Position numbers and translations under genes: made by a program. A DNA stretch of 9,436 nt from an uncultured Actinotalea sp. Its GTDB lineage: Bacteria > Actinomycetota > Actinomycetes > Actinomycetales > Cellulomonadaceae. The notes beneath the pieces were generated by a model that searched no databases, was not told the DNA's origin, and was given only the letters and a program-made list of their open reading frames with translations. This document shows, in pieces, positions 1 through 5,795 of this stretch; within the stretch, counting starts at the first letter, position 1; each line of letters begins with the position of its first letter. The stretch is from positions 1 to 9,436 of the forward strand of contig NZ_CAMPHH010000127.1 in assembly GCF_946885855.1 (NCBI RefSeq). The letters are read 5' to 3'.

Positions 1-197
1 GCGTCACCCCGCCCGCATCGTCCGATCGGCCCGGGTTGTCCCCGGCCGGAGGTCCCACCCCGCGTGTCGCCGCAGGTGGGAGGCTCGAGGCGTGGTGCGG
101 CGACGGAGCCGGACCGCCGGCCGCCTCCCCGGGTGCGACCCGCCCGCGCGGCCGTGGACGAGGCCACCACCGTGGCCGGTGAGGTGCAGGAGCGACC

Positions 198-362
198 GTG
201 CACGAGATCTACCTGAGGATCAGCGAGAACCAGACCCGGGAGCTGGAGCGGCGTCTCCAGCGCAGGCTCGCGGCCGAGGAGCGGGGCGTGGTCGGCCGTC
301 GTCCCCGCCGTCGCGTGCACCTGCACCTGCCCGCGCACCGGACGGGCCGCCCGCGCGGGTGA
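198..362 (+). CDS. Small basic hypothetical protein, 54 aa
   Basis: I do not recognise this protein. The frame opens with GTG at 198, preceded by AGGAG at 188-192 with a 5-base spacer, a good Shine-Dalgarno arrangement, and closes with TGA at 360-362. Nearly every third codon position is G or C, the few exceptions being CGT codons, so the frame looks coding. Residues 1 to about 30 (beginning MHEIYLRISENQTRELERRL) are rich in Glu, Arg and Leu and should form an amphipathic helix. The rest is Arg-rich with a short alternating His-Leu stretch (VHLHLPAH). There is no membrane segment, signal peptide or Cys pair. An overlapping longer frame (92-697) has poor composition and no good start. The Arg-rich tail could suggest nucleic-acid binding, but this is a guess. 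It lies upstream of the DUF808 gene with 193 bases between, so co-transcription is uncertain. Confidence 0.45.
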   Translation: MHEIYLRISENQTRELERRLQRRLAAEERGVVGRRPRRRVHLHLPAHRTGRPRG

Positions 363-430
363 CCGTCGTCCGGGTCGCGTCACGGCGTGGCGCGGCCCGC
401 GCACGGCGGGCACGCGGTGCGGCGCGGTCC

Positions 431-436
431 TACCCT
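431..436 (+). promoter_or_regulatory. Possible -10 element upstream of the DUF808 gene
   Basis: TACCCT matches the actinobacterial TANNNT -10 pattern in a stretch otherwise almost devoid of A and T. Transcription would start near 443 and give a leader of about 113 bases before the GTG at 556. I see no convincing -35 about 17 bases upstream (GGGCAC there), so this is tentative. Confidence 0.25.
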
Positions 437-442
437 GACGCT

Positions 443-465
443 GCCGGTCGGACCGGCGGCCGGTC
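443..465. repeat. Three alternating 7-bp half-sites with 8-bp spacing (candidate operator or RNA structure)
   Basis: GCCGGTC (443-449), its exact reverse complement GACCGGC (451-457) and GCCGGTC again (459-465) follow each other with one G between copies. This makes two overlapping perfect palindromes (443-457 and 451-465). A further inverted repeat, CGGTG at 465-469 and CACCG at 474-478, begins on the last base. The array lies just downstream of the possible -10 at 431-436 and inside the predicted leader of the DUF808 gene. It could bind a dimeric repressor or form alternative hairpins in RNA. The repeats are certain; the function is inference. Confidence 0.55.
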
Positions 466-555
466 GGTGGCCTCACCGGCGGTCAGGGAGGTGGGGCACG
501 AGAGGTGCCGCACCCGGGACGCCGCGCGGGGCCGCGCGGAGGACGAGGGGCACGC

Positions 556-1500
556 GTGGCGGGCGGTCTGGCGGCACTCCTGGACGACATCGCGGCGCTG
601 GCCAAGCTCGCCGCCGCGTCGGTGGACGACATCGGCGCGGCCGCGGGTCGCGCCAGCGCCAAGGCCGCTGGGGTCGTCATCGACGACACGGCGGTGACCC
701 CGCGCTACGTCCACGGCTTCACCGCCGACCGGGAGCTGCCGGTCATCAAGCGCATCGCGATGGGCTCGCTGCGCAACAAGCTCCTCTTCATCCTCCCGGC
801 CGCGCTGCTGCTGAGCCAGTTCCTGCCGTGGCTCCTCACGCCGATCCTCATGGTGGGCGGGACGTACCTCGCGTTCGAGGGCGCGGAGAAGATCTACGAG
901 CTCCTCACCGGGCACGCGAAGGAGAAGAAAGCCGTCCCGGCGGCCGCCCGGGGTGAGGACGCGGAGAAGGCGATGGTCGCCGGCGCGATCCGCACCGACT
1001 TCATCCTCTCCGCCGAGATCATGGTCATCGCGCTGAACGAGGTCGCGGACGAGCCGCTCGCGTCCCGCGCGCTCATCCTCGTCGTCGTCGCGATCGGGAT
1101 CACGCTCCTCGTGTACGGCGTCGTCGCGCTCATCGTGAAGATGGACGACATCGGCCTGCACCTCGCCGAGAAGCGGCAGGGCGCCGCGGCTGCGGGCGGC
1201 CGGCTCCTCGTCCGCGCCATGCCCAAGGTCCTCGCGGTGCTGTCCACCGTCGGCATCGTCGCGATGCTGTGGGTGGGCGGCCACATCCTCCTCGTCGGCG
1301 TCGACGAGCTCGGCTGGCACGCGCCGTACGACCTCGTGCACCACCTCGAGGAGGCCGTGCACGGGGTGGGTGGCGTCGGCGGGTTCCTCGCGTGGCTGGT
1401 CAACACGCTCGCCTCGGCGCTCGCCGGCCTGCTCGTGGGCGCCGTCGTCGTCGCCGTGCTGCACCTCGTGCCCCGGCGCAAGGGCGCGACCGCCCACTGA
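556..1500 (+). CDS. DUF808 / YedI-family inner membrane protein
   Basis: This 314-residue protein matches the DUF808 family, whose E. coli member is YedI, an inner membrane protein of unknown biochemical role. The family signature is clear: an N-terminal segment with LLDDIAALAKLAAAS (residues 8-22), then GVVIDDTAVTP (39-49), then IKRIAMGSLRNKLLFILP (64-81). Hydrophobic stretches that should cross the membrane lie at about 76-107, 172-195, 222-250 and 275-304. The protein ends with a positively charged RRK. Length is close to that usual for the family. I chose GTG at 556 because GAGGGG at 545-550 sits 5 bases upstream and the family begins with this MAGG-L-LLDD segment; an ATG at 505 in the same frame would add 17 residues unlike the family. 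The neighbours give no clue to function. The family assignment is firm; the role is unknown. Confidence 0.93.
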   Translation: MAGGLAALLDDIAALAKLAAASVDDIGAAAGRASAKAAGVVIDDTAVTPRYVHGFTADRELPVIKRIAMGSLRNKLLFILPAALLLSQFLPWLLTPILMVGGTYLAFEGAEKIYELLTGHAKEKKAVPAAARGEDAEKAMVAGAIRTDFILSAEIMVIALNEVADEPLASRALILVVVAIGITLLVYGVVALIVKMDDIGLHLAEKRQGAAAAGGRLLVRAMPKVLAVLSTVGIVAMLWVGGHILLVGVDELGWHAPYDLVHHLEEAVHGVGGVGGFLAWLVNTLASALAGLLVGAVVVAVLHLVPRRKGATAH

Positions 1501-1593
1501 GGTCCTCGCCGTCCACCCATCGAGCACCTGCCGCGCGCCCGGCCAGCGGCACGTCGGCGCGGACCTCGCGTCGTGCTCCGCGGCTCGTCGGGT

Positions 1594-1599
1594 GAGGAT
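1594..1599 (+). promoter_or_regulatory. Possible -10 for a leaderless kinase mRNA
   Basis: GAGGAT keeps the A at position 2 and T at position 6 of the TANNNT pattern and ends 7 bases before the ATG at 1607, so transcription could begin at or next to the start codon. The same bases can instead be read as a Shine-Dalgarno (GAGG at 1594-1597, 9-base spacer), so the call is weak. Confidence 0.25.
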
Positions 1600-1606
1600 G
1601 GTGACC

Positions 1607-3079
1607 ATGCTGATCTCCGGTCGCTACGAGCTGCTGCACCGGATCGGCGCCGGCGGGATGGCGGCGGTCTGGGAGGCGCGGGACACCGTGCTGGGCCGTC
1701 CGGTCGCCGTCAAGGTCGTCGACCTCGCCGTCGCGGACGACCCGGCGCTGGGCGAGCGCCTGCACCGCGAGGCCGTCGCCGCGGCGTCGATCACCCACCC
1801 CGACGTCGTCACGGTGCACGACGCGGGCGTCGCCGACGGCGTGGCGTACGTCGTCATGACGCTGGTGGAGGGCCGCGACCTGGCCGCCGTGCTCGCGGAG
1901 CGCGGGCCGCTGCCCGTGCCCGAGGCGATGCGGCTGGGCACCCGGCTCGCCGGCGCGCTCGCGGCCGTGCACGCGGCCGGTGTCGTGCACCGCGACGTCA
2001 AGCCGGCGAACGTCCTGCTGCACGGCGAGGACGTCACGCTCGTCGACTTCGGCATCGCCAGCATCGACACCGCGCAGGCCTCGCTCACCGCGGCGGGGAC
2101 CGTCATCGGCACCGCGCACGGCATGTCCCCGGAGCAGGCGCGCGGCGAGCCGGCGACGCCTGCGAGCGACGTCTACGGCCTGGGCTGCCTGCTGACCGCC
2201 GCGCTGACGGGGGCGCCGCCGTTCGAGGCGGAGTCGGCGGTCGCCGTCCTCCAGCGGCACCTCGAGGACTCCCCGCCGTCCGTGCGGGAGCGGCGCCGGG
2301 AGGTGCCGGCGGAGCTGGACGCCCTGGTGACGGCCATGCTCGCGAAGGACCCCACCGCGCGGCCGACGGCCGGTGACGTCCAGGACGCGCTCGGTCGCCT
2401 GACCGCCGGGCCCGACGGCGCCGCGACCCGGGTCCTGCCGCCCGCCGCCGGGGGCATGCCCGCCGCGGGCGGGCCGGAACCCACGCGCGTGCTGCCGGCC
2501 GGGCCAGTCCCTCCCCGACCGGGCGGCCGTGGCCCCGCGACGGGTGTCGCTCCCGGCCGGGAAACGCCACCGCCGCGACGGCGGGGGACCTGGGCGTTCC
2601 CCGTCGGGCTCGGTGCCCTGGCGGTGGTCCTCGTCGGCGTCCTCGCGTTCGCTCTCACGGGCGGCGAGCCCGGGACGGACGACCCGGCAGGGACGACGGA
2701 CCCTGGCCAAGCCGAGTCCCCCGATCCGGGGACCGAGGCGGAGCCTCCTCCGCCGGCGGAGGCCGAGCCGGAGGCGCCGCCGCGGGACCCGGCTCCGGAG
2801 GAGCCGCCGCGGGACCCGGCTCCGGAGGAGCCGCCGCCGGACGTGGAGACCGTCCTCGCCGGGCTGGACGACAAGGACCGCGAGGAGCTCCAGGACAGGT
2901 GGGAGGACGTCGTCGACGCCCTCGAGGAGGACAAGGGCGGCAAGGCCGGCAGCGAACTGCGCAAGCTGCTCCGGGACGTCGACGGGCTCGAGCGCGACGG
3001 GGACATCAGCCCCGAGGAGGCCGACGTCCTGCGGGCCGCGTTCGGCGAGGGGGCGCCGGGCGCGGACCCGGGCGACTGA
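1607..3079 (+). CDS. Membrane-anchored serine/threonine protein kinase
   Basis: This 490-residue Hanks-type kinase phosphorylates Ser/Thr of unknown partners. Residues 7 to about 265 hold the cytosolic catalytic domain: glycine loop GAGGMAAV (14-21), ATP-binding K36 in VAVKVV, helix-C E55, catalytic loop HRDVKPAN (128-135), DFG (147-149), SPEQ (174-177), SDVYGLG (187-193) and R252. All catalytic residues are present. The activation segment has Thr161, 165 and 169 as possible autophosphorylation sites. A Pro/Gly-rich linker follows, with two TRVLP motifs, then one membrane span (about 329-351), a Pro/Glu-rich extracytoplasmic stalk and a charged helical tail (412-480). No PASTA repeats are seen, so the external ligand is unknown. 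ATG 1607 is preferred; ATG 1598 would add three residues but has no room for a ribosome site. The gene converges on the VOC gene at 3230-3607. Confidence 0.93.
   Translation: MLISGRYELLHRIGAGGMAAVWEARDTVLGRPVAVKVVDLAVADDPALGERLHREAVAAASITHPDVVTVHDAGVADGVAYVVMTLVEGRDLAAVLAERGPLPVPEAMRLGTRLAGALAAVHAAGVVHRDVKPANVLLHGEDVTLVDFGIASIDTAQASLTAAGTVIGTAHGMSPEQARGEPATPASDVYGLGCLLTAALTGAPPFEAESAVAVLQRHLEDSPPSVRERRREVPAELDALVTAMLAKDPTARPTAGDVQDALGRLTAGPDGAATRVLPPAAGGMPAAGGPEPTRVLPAGPVPPRPGGRGPATGVAPGRETPPPRRRGTWAFPVGLGALAVVLVGVLAFALTGGEPGTDDPAGTTDPGQAESPDPGTEAEPPPPAEAEPEAPPRDPAPEEPPRDPAPEEPPPDVETVLAGLDDKDREELQDRWEDVVDALEEDKGGKAGSELRKLLRDVDGLERDGDISPEEADVLRAAFGEGAPGADPGD
2777..2830 (+). repeat. 27-bp perfect tandem duplication in the kinase stalk
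   Basis: A 27-base unit at 2777-2803 is repeated exactly at 2804-2830 and is followed by a partial third copy. Each unit encodes PPRDPAPEE (residues 391-399 and 400-408), and PPPD follows. It lies in the Pro/Glu-rich part between the membrane span and the C-terminal helices. Identity at synonymous positions points to a recent duplication that lengthens the stalk by nine residues without breaking the frame. Confidence 0.85.
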
Positions 3080-3133
3080 CCCGCCGCCGGTCGTCGTCCT
3101 CGGCGAGGTGACACGCCGGGTCCGGCGGCCTTC

Positions 3134-3157
3134 GCCGGGGCGGCTGCACTCCCCGGC
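3134..3157. terminator. Possible shared terminator hairpin between convergent genes
   Basis: GCCGGGG (3134-3140) and CCCCGGC (3151-3157) form a perfect 7-bp stem around a 10-base loop in the 150-base gap between the convergent kinase and VOC genes. No T-rich run follows on either strand. Many actinobacterial terminators lack such a run, but random hairpins are also common at this GC content. Confidence 0.3.
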
Positions 3158-3229
3158 TGCTCCTCACGAGCACCTGACGACGCTCGAGCGCGAGCGGCCG
3201 CCGCAGCCGCGGGGGCGGGGCGCCGCGCG

Positions 3230-3607
3230 TCAGCGGAGCGGGGCCCGGCAGAGGCAGAACGGGTGGCCTGCGGGGTCGGCGTAGACCTGGAAGACCTCGT
3301 CGCGGGTGTCCGGGTCCTCCGCGACCTGCAGCACGCGGGCCCCGAGGGCCAGGGCACGGTCGTGCGCGCCCGCCAGGTCGTCCACCCACAGGTCCATGTG
3401 CACCTGCTGCTGCTGGTCCCCACCCGGCCAGACCGGCGGCACGTGGTTCGGCGCGTACTGGATGCCCAGCCGCCACTCGCCGTCGACGACGACGTTGTGC
3501 CAGTCCTCCTCGCGCTCCACGTGGCCGTCGAGGAGCTGCGCCCAGAAGGAGCTGACGGCGTCCAGGTCGGCGGCGTCGAGGACGACGACGGTGCGGAACA
3601 CGCGCAT
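3230..3607 (-). CDS. VOC-family protein (glyoxalase-like fold)
   Basis: This 125-residue protein has the length and pattern of a single vicinal-oxygen-chelate fold subunit made of two beta-alpha-beta-beta-beta modules. The first begins FRTVVVLDAADLDAVSSFWAQLL (shown here as residues 4 onward), the typical first strand followed by a helix with an SFWxxLL pattern. The second begins HMDLWVDDLAGAHDRALALGARV, the usual strand-helix-ALGA pattern, and ends with DPAGHPFCLC. This resembles the glyoxalase-like group (Pfam Glyoxalase_6). The Glu that often completes the metal site near the end is replaced by Cys in the FCLC segment, so glyoxalase I activity is doubtful; small-molecule binding or resistance is possible. 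The ATG start (3607-3605) is followed at once by the first strand. The gene is divergent from the VOC gene at 3699. The family is firm; the substrate is unknown. Confidence 0.88.
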   Translation of the reverse strand: MRVFRTVVVLDAADLDAVSSFWAQLLDGHVEREEDWHNVVVDGEWRLGIQYAPNHVPPVWPGGDQQQQVHMDLWVDDLAGAHDRALALGARVLQVAEDPDTRDEVFQVYADPAGHPFCLCRAPLR

Positions 3608-3686
3608 GCCTCATGCTGCACCCGCCGGGCGGGCAGCGGAAGCCTGTCCGGCCGACGGGCCCCTGCACACCGTCCGACCCGCGTCG

Positions 3687-3692
3687 TAGGTT
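3687..3692 (+). promoter_or_regulatory. -10 element for a leaderless VOC mRNA
   Basis: TAGGTT fits TANNNT exactly and is separated from the ATG at 3699 by 6 bases, so transcription would begin at the A of ATG. No Shine-Dalgarno precedes the ATG, which supports a leaderless message. The hexamer is flanked by an inverted repeat, CGTCG (3682-3686) and CGACG (3693-3697). The -35 region (around CTGCAC, 3663-3668) is a poor match. Confidence 0.5.
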
Positions 3693-3698
3693 CGACGG

Positions 3699-4145
3699 AT
3701 GGAGCAACGGATCAGCCTCGTCACGCTCGGCGTCCGCGACCTGGCGCGGTCGCAGGCTTTCTACGCGTCGTTGGGATGGCAGGGGCAGGAGGTGCAGGAC
3801 ACCGTCTTCTTCCAGGCCCTCGGCCAGGCGGTCGTGCTCTGGGACCGCGCGCGGCTGGCGGCCGACTCCGGTGTGGAGGACGACGGCGCCACGTTCAGCG
3901 GCGTCGTGCTCGCGCACAACGTCCGCGGGCGCCACGAGGTCGACGACGTGCTGGTGCGCGCGGCCGGCGCGGGCGGGACCGTGACCCGCGCCGCCGCGGA
4001 CACGTTCTACGGCGGCTACGCCGGCTGCTTCCGGGACCCGGACGGCCACGTGTGGGAGGTCGCCTGGAACCCCGGGCTGCCCCTGGACGAGCGGGGTGGC
4101 CTCACGGTCCCGGAGTGGGGCGTGGACGCCCCGGAGCCCGGCTGA
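3699..4145 (+). CDS. VOC-family protein (glyoxalase/bleomycin-resistance fold)
   Basis: This 148-residue protein is a second VOC-fold protein, unlike its divergent neighbour in sequence. The first module opens with ISLVTLGVRDLARSQAFYAS, the usual strand followed by a helix with the F-Y pattern, then a LGW turn. The second module has FSGVVLAHNV, a helix with VRAAGAGGTV, and the closing FRDPDGHVWEVAWNP, a very typical VOC C-terminal motif with the Glu that often binds metal. The first strand has no His or Gln where glyoxalase I places a ligand, so the metal site looks incomplete. A tail after NPG contains a PEWG segment. The ATG at 3699 lacks a ribosome site but lies 6 bases after a TAGGTT hexamer, which supports this start. 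A dioxygenase, lyase or binding role cannot be told apart from sequence alone. Confidence 0.9.
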   Translation: MEQRISLVTLGVRDLARSQAFYASLGWQGQEVQDTVFFQALGQAVVLWDRARLAADSGVEDDGATFSGVVLAHNVRGRHEVDDVLVRAAGAGGTVTRAAADTFYGGYAGCFRDPDGHVWEVAWNPGLPLDERGGLTVPEWGVDAPEPG

Positions 4146-4226
4146 GCCTCGGAACCGGGCCGGAGTGCTCCCCGTGGGGGGGCGGGGGCGAGCAGGTGGC
4201 GGGCTGCCGCGGCGACCACCGCCGTC

Positions 4227-4232
4227 TAGCCT
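4227..4232 (+). promoter_or_regulatory. -10 element for a leaderless pdxY mRNA
   Basis: TAGCCT fits TANNNT and ends 6 bases before the GTG at 4239, the same geometry as at 3687-3692. CTGCCG at 4204-4209 is a partial -35 match at 17-base spacing. No Shine-Dalgarno is present. It would drive pdxY and the downstream YqgE gene. Confidence 0.5.
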
Positions 4233-4238
4233 CGAGCC

Positions 4239-5117
4239 GTGACCACCTTCCCTCCTTCGGACCGCCCGCTCTCCGTCCTGTCGATCCAGTCCCACGTGGC
4301 CTACGGGCACGTCGGCAACGCGTCCGCGGTGTTCGCCATGCAGCGGCTGGGCGTGGACGTGTGGCCGATCCACACGGTGCAGTTCTCCAACCACACGGGG
4401 TACGGGGACTGGAAGGGCCGGGTCTTCGACGGGCCGGCGATCGACGAGGTCGTCGACGGGATCGCCGACCGCGGCGTGCTGCCGACCTGCGACGCGGTGC
4501 TCTCGGGCTACCTGGGGTCGGCGGACATCGGCCACGCCGTGCTGGCCGCCGTCGCACGCGTGCGGGCGGCCAACCCCGACGCGGTCTACTGCGCGGACCC
4601 GGTGATCGGCGACGTCGGGCGCGGGGTCTTCGTCCGCCCCGGGATCCCCGAGCTCATGCGCGACGTCGTGGTCCCCGCCGCCGACGTCGTCACCCCCAAC
4701 CACTTCGAGCTCGACCACCTCACCGGGAGCACCTCCCGGACCCTGCCGGCGGTCCGGGACGCCGTCGCCGCGCTGCAGGCCCAGGGGCCGCGCGCCGTCC
4801 TGGTCACGTCCCTGGAGACGGAGGACACGCCCGCCGACGCGGTGGACCTCCTCGCGGCGGAGGGCGACCGGGTCTTCCGCGTCCGCACGCCGCGGCTGGA
4901 CGTGTCCGTCAACGGCGCCGGGGACGCGATCGCGGCGCTGTTCTCCGTCCACTGGCTGCGCTCGCGGTCGGTCGAGGTCGCGGTGCGGGCGGCGGCGTCC
5001 GCGGTGCACGGGGTGCTGGCCGCCACCGAGGCCGCGGGTTCGCGGGAGATCCGGCTCGTCGCCGCGCAGGACCAGCTCGTCCGGCCGGCCACCGTCTTCG
5101 ACGTCGAGGAGCTGTAG
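4239..5117 (+). CDS. pdxY: Pyridoxal kinase PdxY
   Basis: PdxY phosphorylates pyridoxal (and related B6 vitamers) with ATP to give pyridoxal 5'-phosphate, in the cytosolic vitamin B6 salvage pathway. The 292-residue protein, close to the usual family length, carries the family motifs in order: SIQSHVAYGHVGN (15-27), the substrate-side segment; QFSNHTGYG; SGYLGSADIG; YCADPVIGDVGRG; TPNHFELDHLTG; and NGAGDAIAALF (from N225), the ribokinase-fold anion hole with catalytic Asp229. The Ala in GAGD replaces the more usual Thr and should be tolerated. The GTG at 4239 follows a TAGCCT hexamer by 6 bases, consistent with a leaderless message. The stop is 5 bases before the YqgE gene, so the two are probably co-transcribed. 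Confusion with PdxK or the HMP kinase ThiD is possible for this fold, but the N-terminal and DPVxGD motifs fit PdxY best. Confidence 0.95.
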   Translation: MTTFPPSDRPLSVLSIQSHVAYGHVGNASAVFAMQRLGVDVWPIHTVQFSNHTGYGDWKGRVFDGPAIDEVVDGIADRGVLPTCDAVLSGYLGSADIGHAVLAAVARVRAANPDAVYCADPVIGDVGRGVFVRPGIPELMRDVVVPAADVVTPNHFELDHLTGSTSRTLPAVRDAVAALQAQGPRAVLVTSLETEDTPADAVDLLAAEGDRVFRVRTPRLDVSVNGAGDAIAALFSVHWLRSRSVEVAVRAAASAVHGVLAATEAAGSREIRLVAAQDQLVRPATVFDVEEL

Positions 5118-5122
5118 CCGCC

Positions 5123-5686
5123 GTGGGCCAGGTGCGGGACCTGGACGGGCGGCTCCTCGTCGCCTCCCCGACGCTCGGCGACGAGCGGTTCTCCCGCACC
5201 GTGGTCCTCCTGCTGCACCACGACGACGACGGCGCGTTCGGCGTCGTCCTCAACCGGCCGCTGCCCGTGCGGGTCGACGCCGTGCTGCCGGCGTGGCAGG
5301 AGTCCGTGGCGCCGCCCGGCACCCTGTTCCAGGGTGGCCCGGTCGGGCTCGACGGCGCGCTCGGGCTCGTCACGGTGCCCGAGGGCGCGGGCCTGCACGA
5401 GGGGGTGTCGCGCCTGGCCGGACCCTTCGGCGTCGTGGACCTGGACAGCGACCCGGGCGCGGGTCCGCTGGGCGTCACGGGCATCCGGATCTTCGCCGGG
5501 CACTCCGGCTGGTCGGCGGGCCAGCTCGAGCGAGAGATCGCCGGGGGCGACTGGTACGTGCTCGACGCGGACCCCGCCGACGCGCTCACCCCGCGGCCGG
5601 AGCTGCTCTGGCGACGGGTCCTGCGGCGCCAGGGCGGCGCGCTCGCGATCGTCTCCACCTTCCCGCCGGACCCGAGCCTCAACTGA
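5123..5686 (+). CDS. YqgE/AlgH family protein (DUF179)
   Basis: This 187-residue protein matches the YqgE/AlgH family in length and motifs. It has an N-terminal GRLLVASPTLGDERFSRTVV segment and a VVLNRP motif, a central FQGGPV, and the hallmark GHSGWSAGQLE (H127 to L135 and on), followed by a W in DWYVL. The biochemical role of the family is not settled; AlgH was linked to alginate regulation in Pseudomonas. It is cytosolic, with no signal peptide or membrane span. I chose GTG at 5123 because it begins just before the conserved GRLLVA segment; GAGGAG at 5106-5111, inside the end of pdxY, gives an 11-base spacer. The 5-base gap to pdxY suggests coupled translation. A strong hairpin starts 8 bases after the stop. 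The family is firm; the function is unknown. Confidence 0.93.
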   Translation: MGQVRDLDGRLLVASPTLGDERFSRTVVLLLHHDDDGAFGVVLNRPLPVRVDAVLPAWQESVAPPGTLFQGGPVGLDGALGLVTVPEGAGLHEGVSRLAGPFGVVDLDSDPGAGPLGVTGIRIFAGHSGWSAGQLEREIAGGDWYVLDADPADALTPRPELLWRRVLRRQGGALAIVSTFPPDPSLN

Positions 5687-5693
5687 CCGCCGT

Positions 5694-5714
5694 CGGGCGG
5701 ACCTCACCCGCCCG
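5694..5714 (+). terminator. Hairpin after the pdxY-yqgE unit
   Basis: CGGGCGG (5694-5700) and CCGCCCG (5708-5714) form a perfect 7-bp stem around the 7-base loop ACCTCAC, 8 bases after the YqgE stop codon. A T-G wobble (5693 with 5715) can extend it. There is no T-run, but position and loop size fit an actinobacterial terminator. Confidence 0.5.
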
Positions 5715-5795
5715 GGGAGGGCCCGGCGGGCTCAGGAAGGGCGCCGCAGGGTCGATGATGGTCCTCGACCGGAGGCGGATCCTGGGGGTGGGACG

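Noticed and set aside
53..81. Inverted repeat TCCCACC (53-59) and GGTGGGA (75-81), and a short hairpin at 31-45, near the window start
   Set aside because: Could be a terminator for a gene to the left, but the stems are short, no T-run follows and no gene end is visible.
430..1608. Long minus-strand open frame opposite the DUF808 gene
   Set aside because: Low-complexity Arg/Asp/His-rich product typical of the complement of a high-GC gene; the plus strand encodes a clear family member.
4136..4160. GCCCGG / CCGGGC stem over the stop codon of the VOC gene
   Set aside because: Only six pairs with a 13-base loop; expected by chance at this GC content.
3006..5009. 667-codon minus-strand open frame spanning the VOC genes and much of pdxY
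   Set aside because: It overlaps two well-supported plus-strand genes and an out-of-frame minus-strand gene, and its product is Arg/Pro/Gly-rich without a domain.
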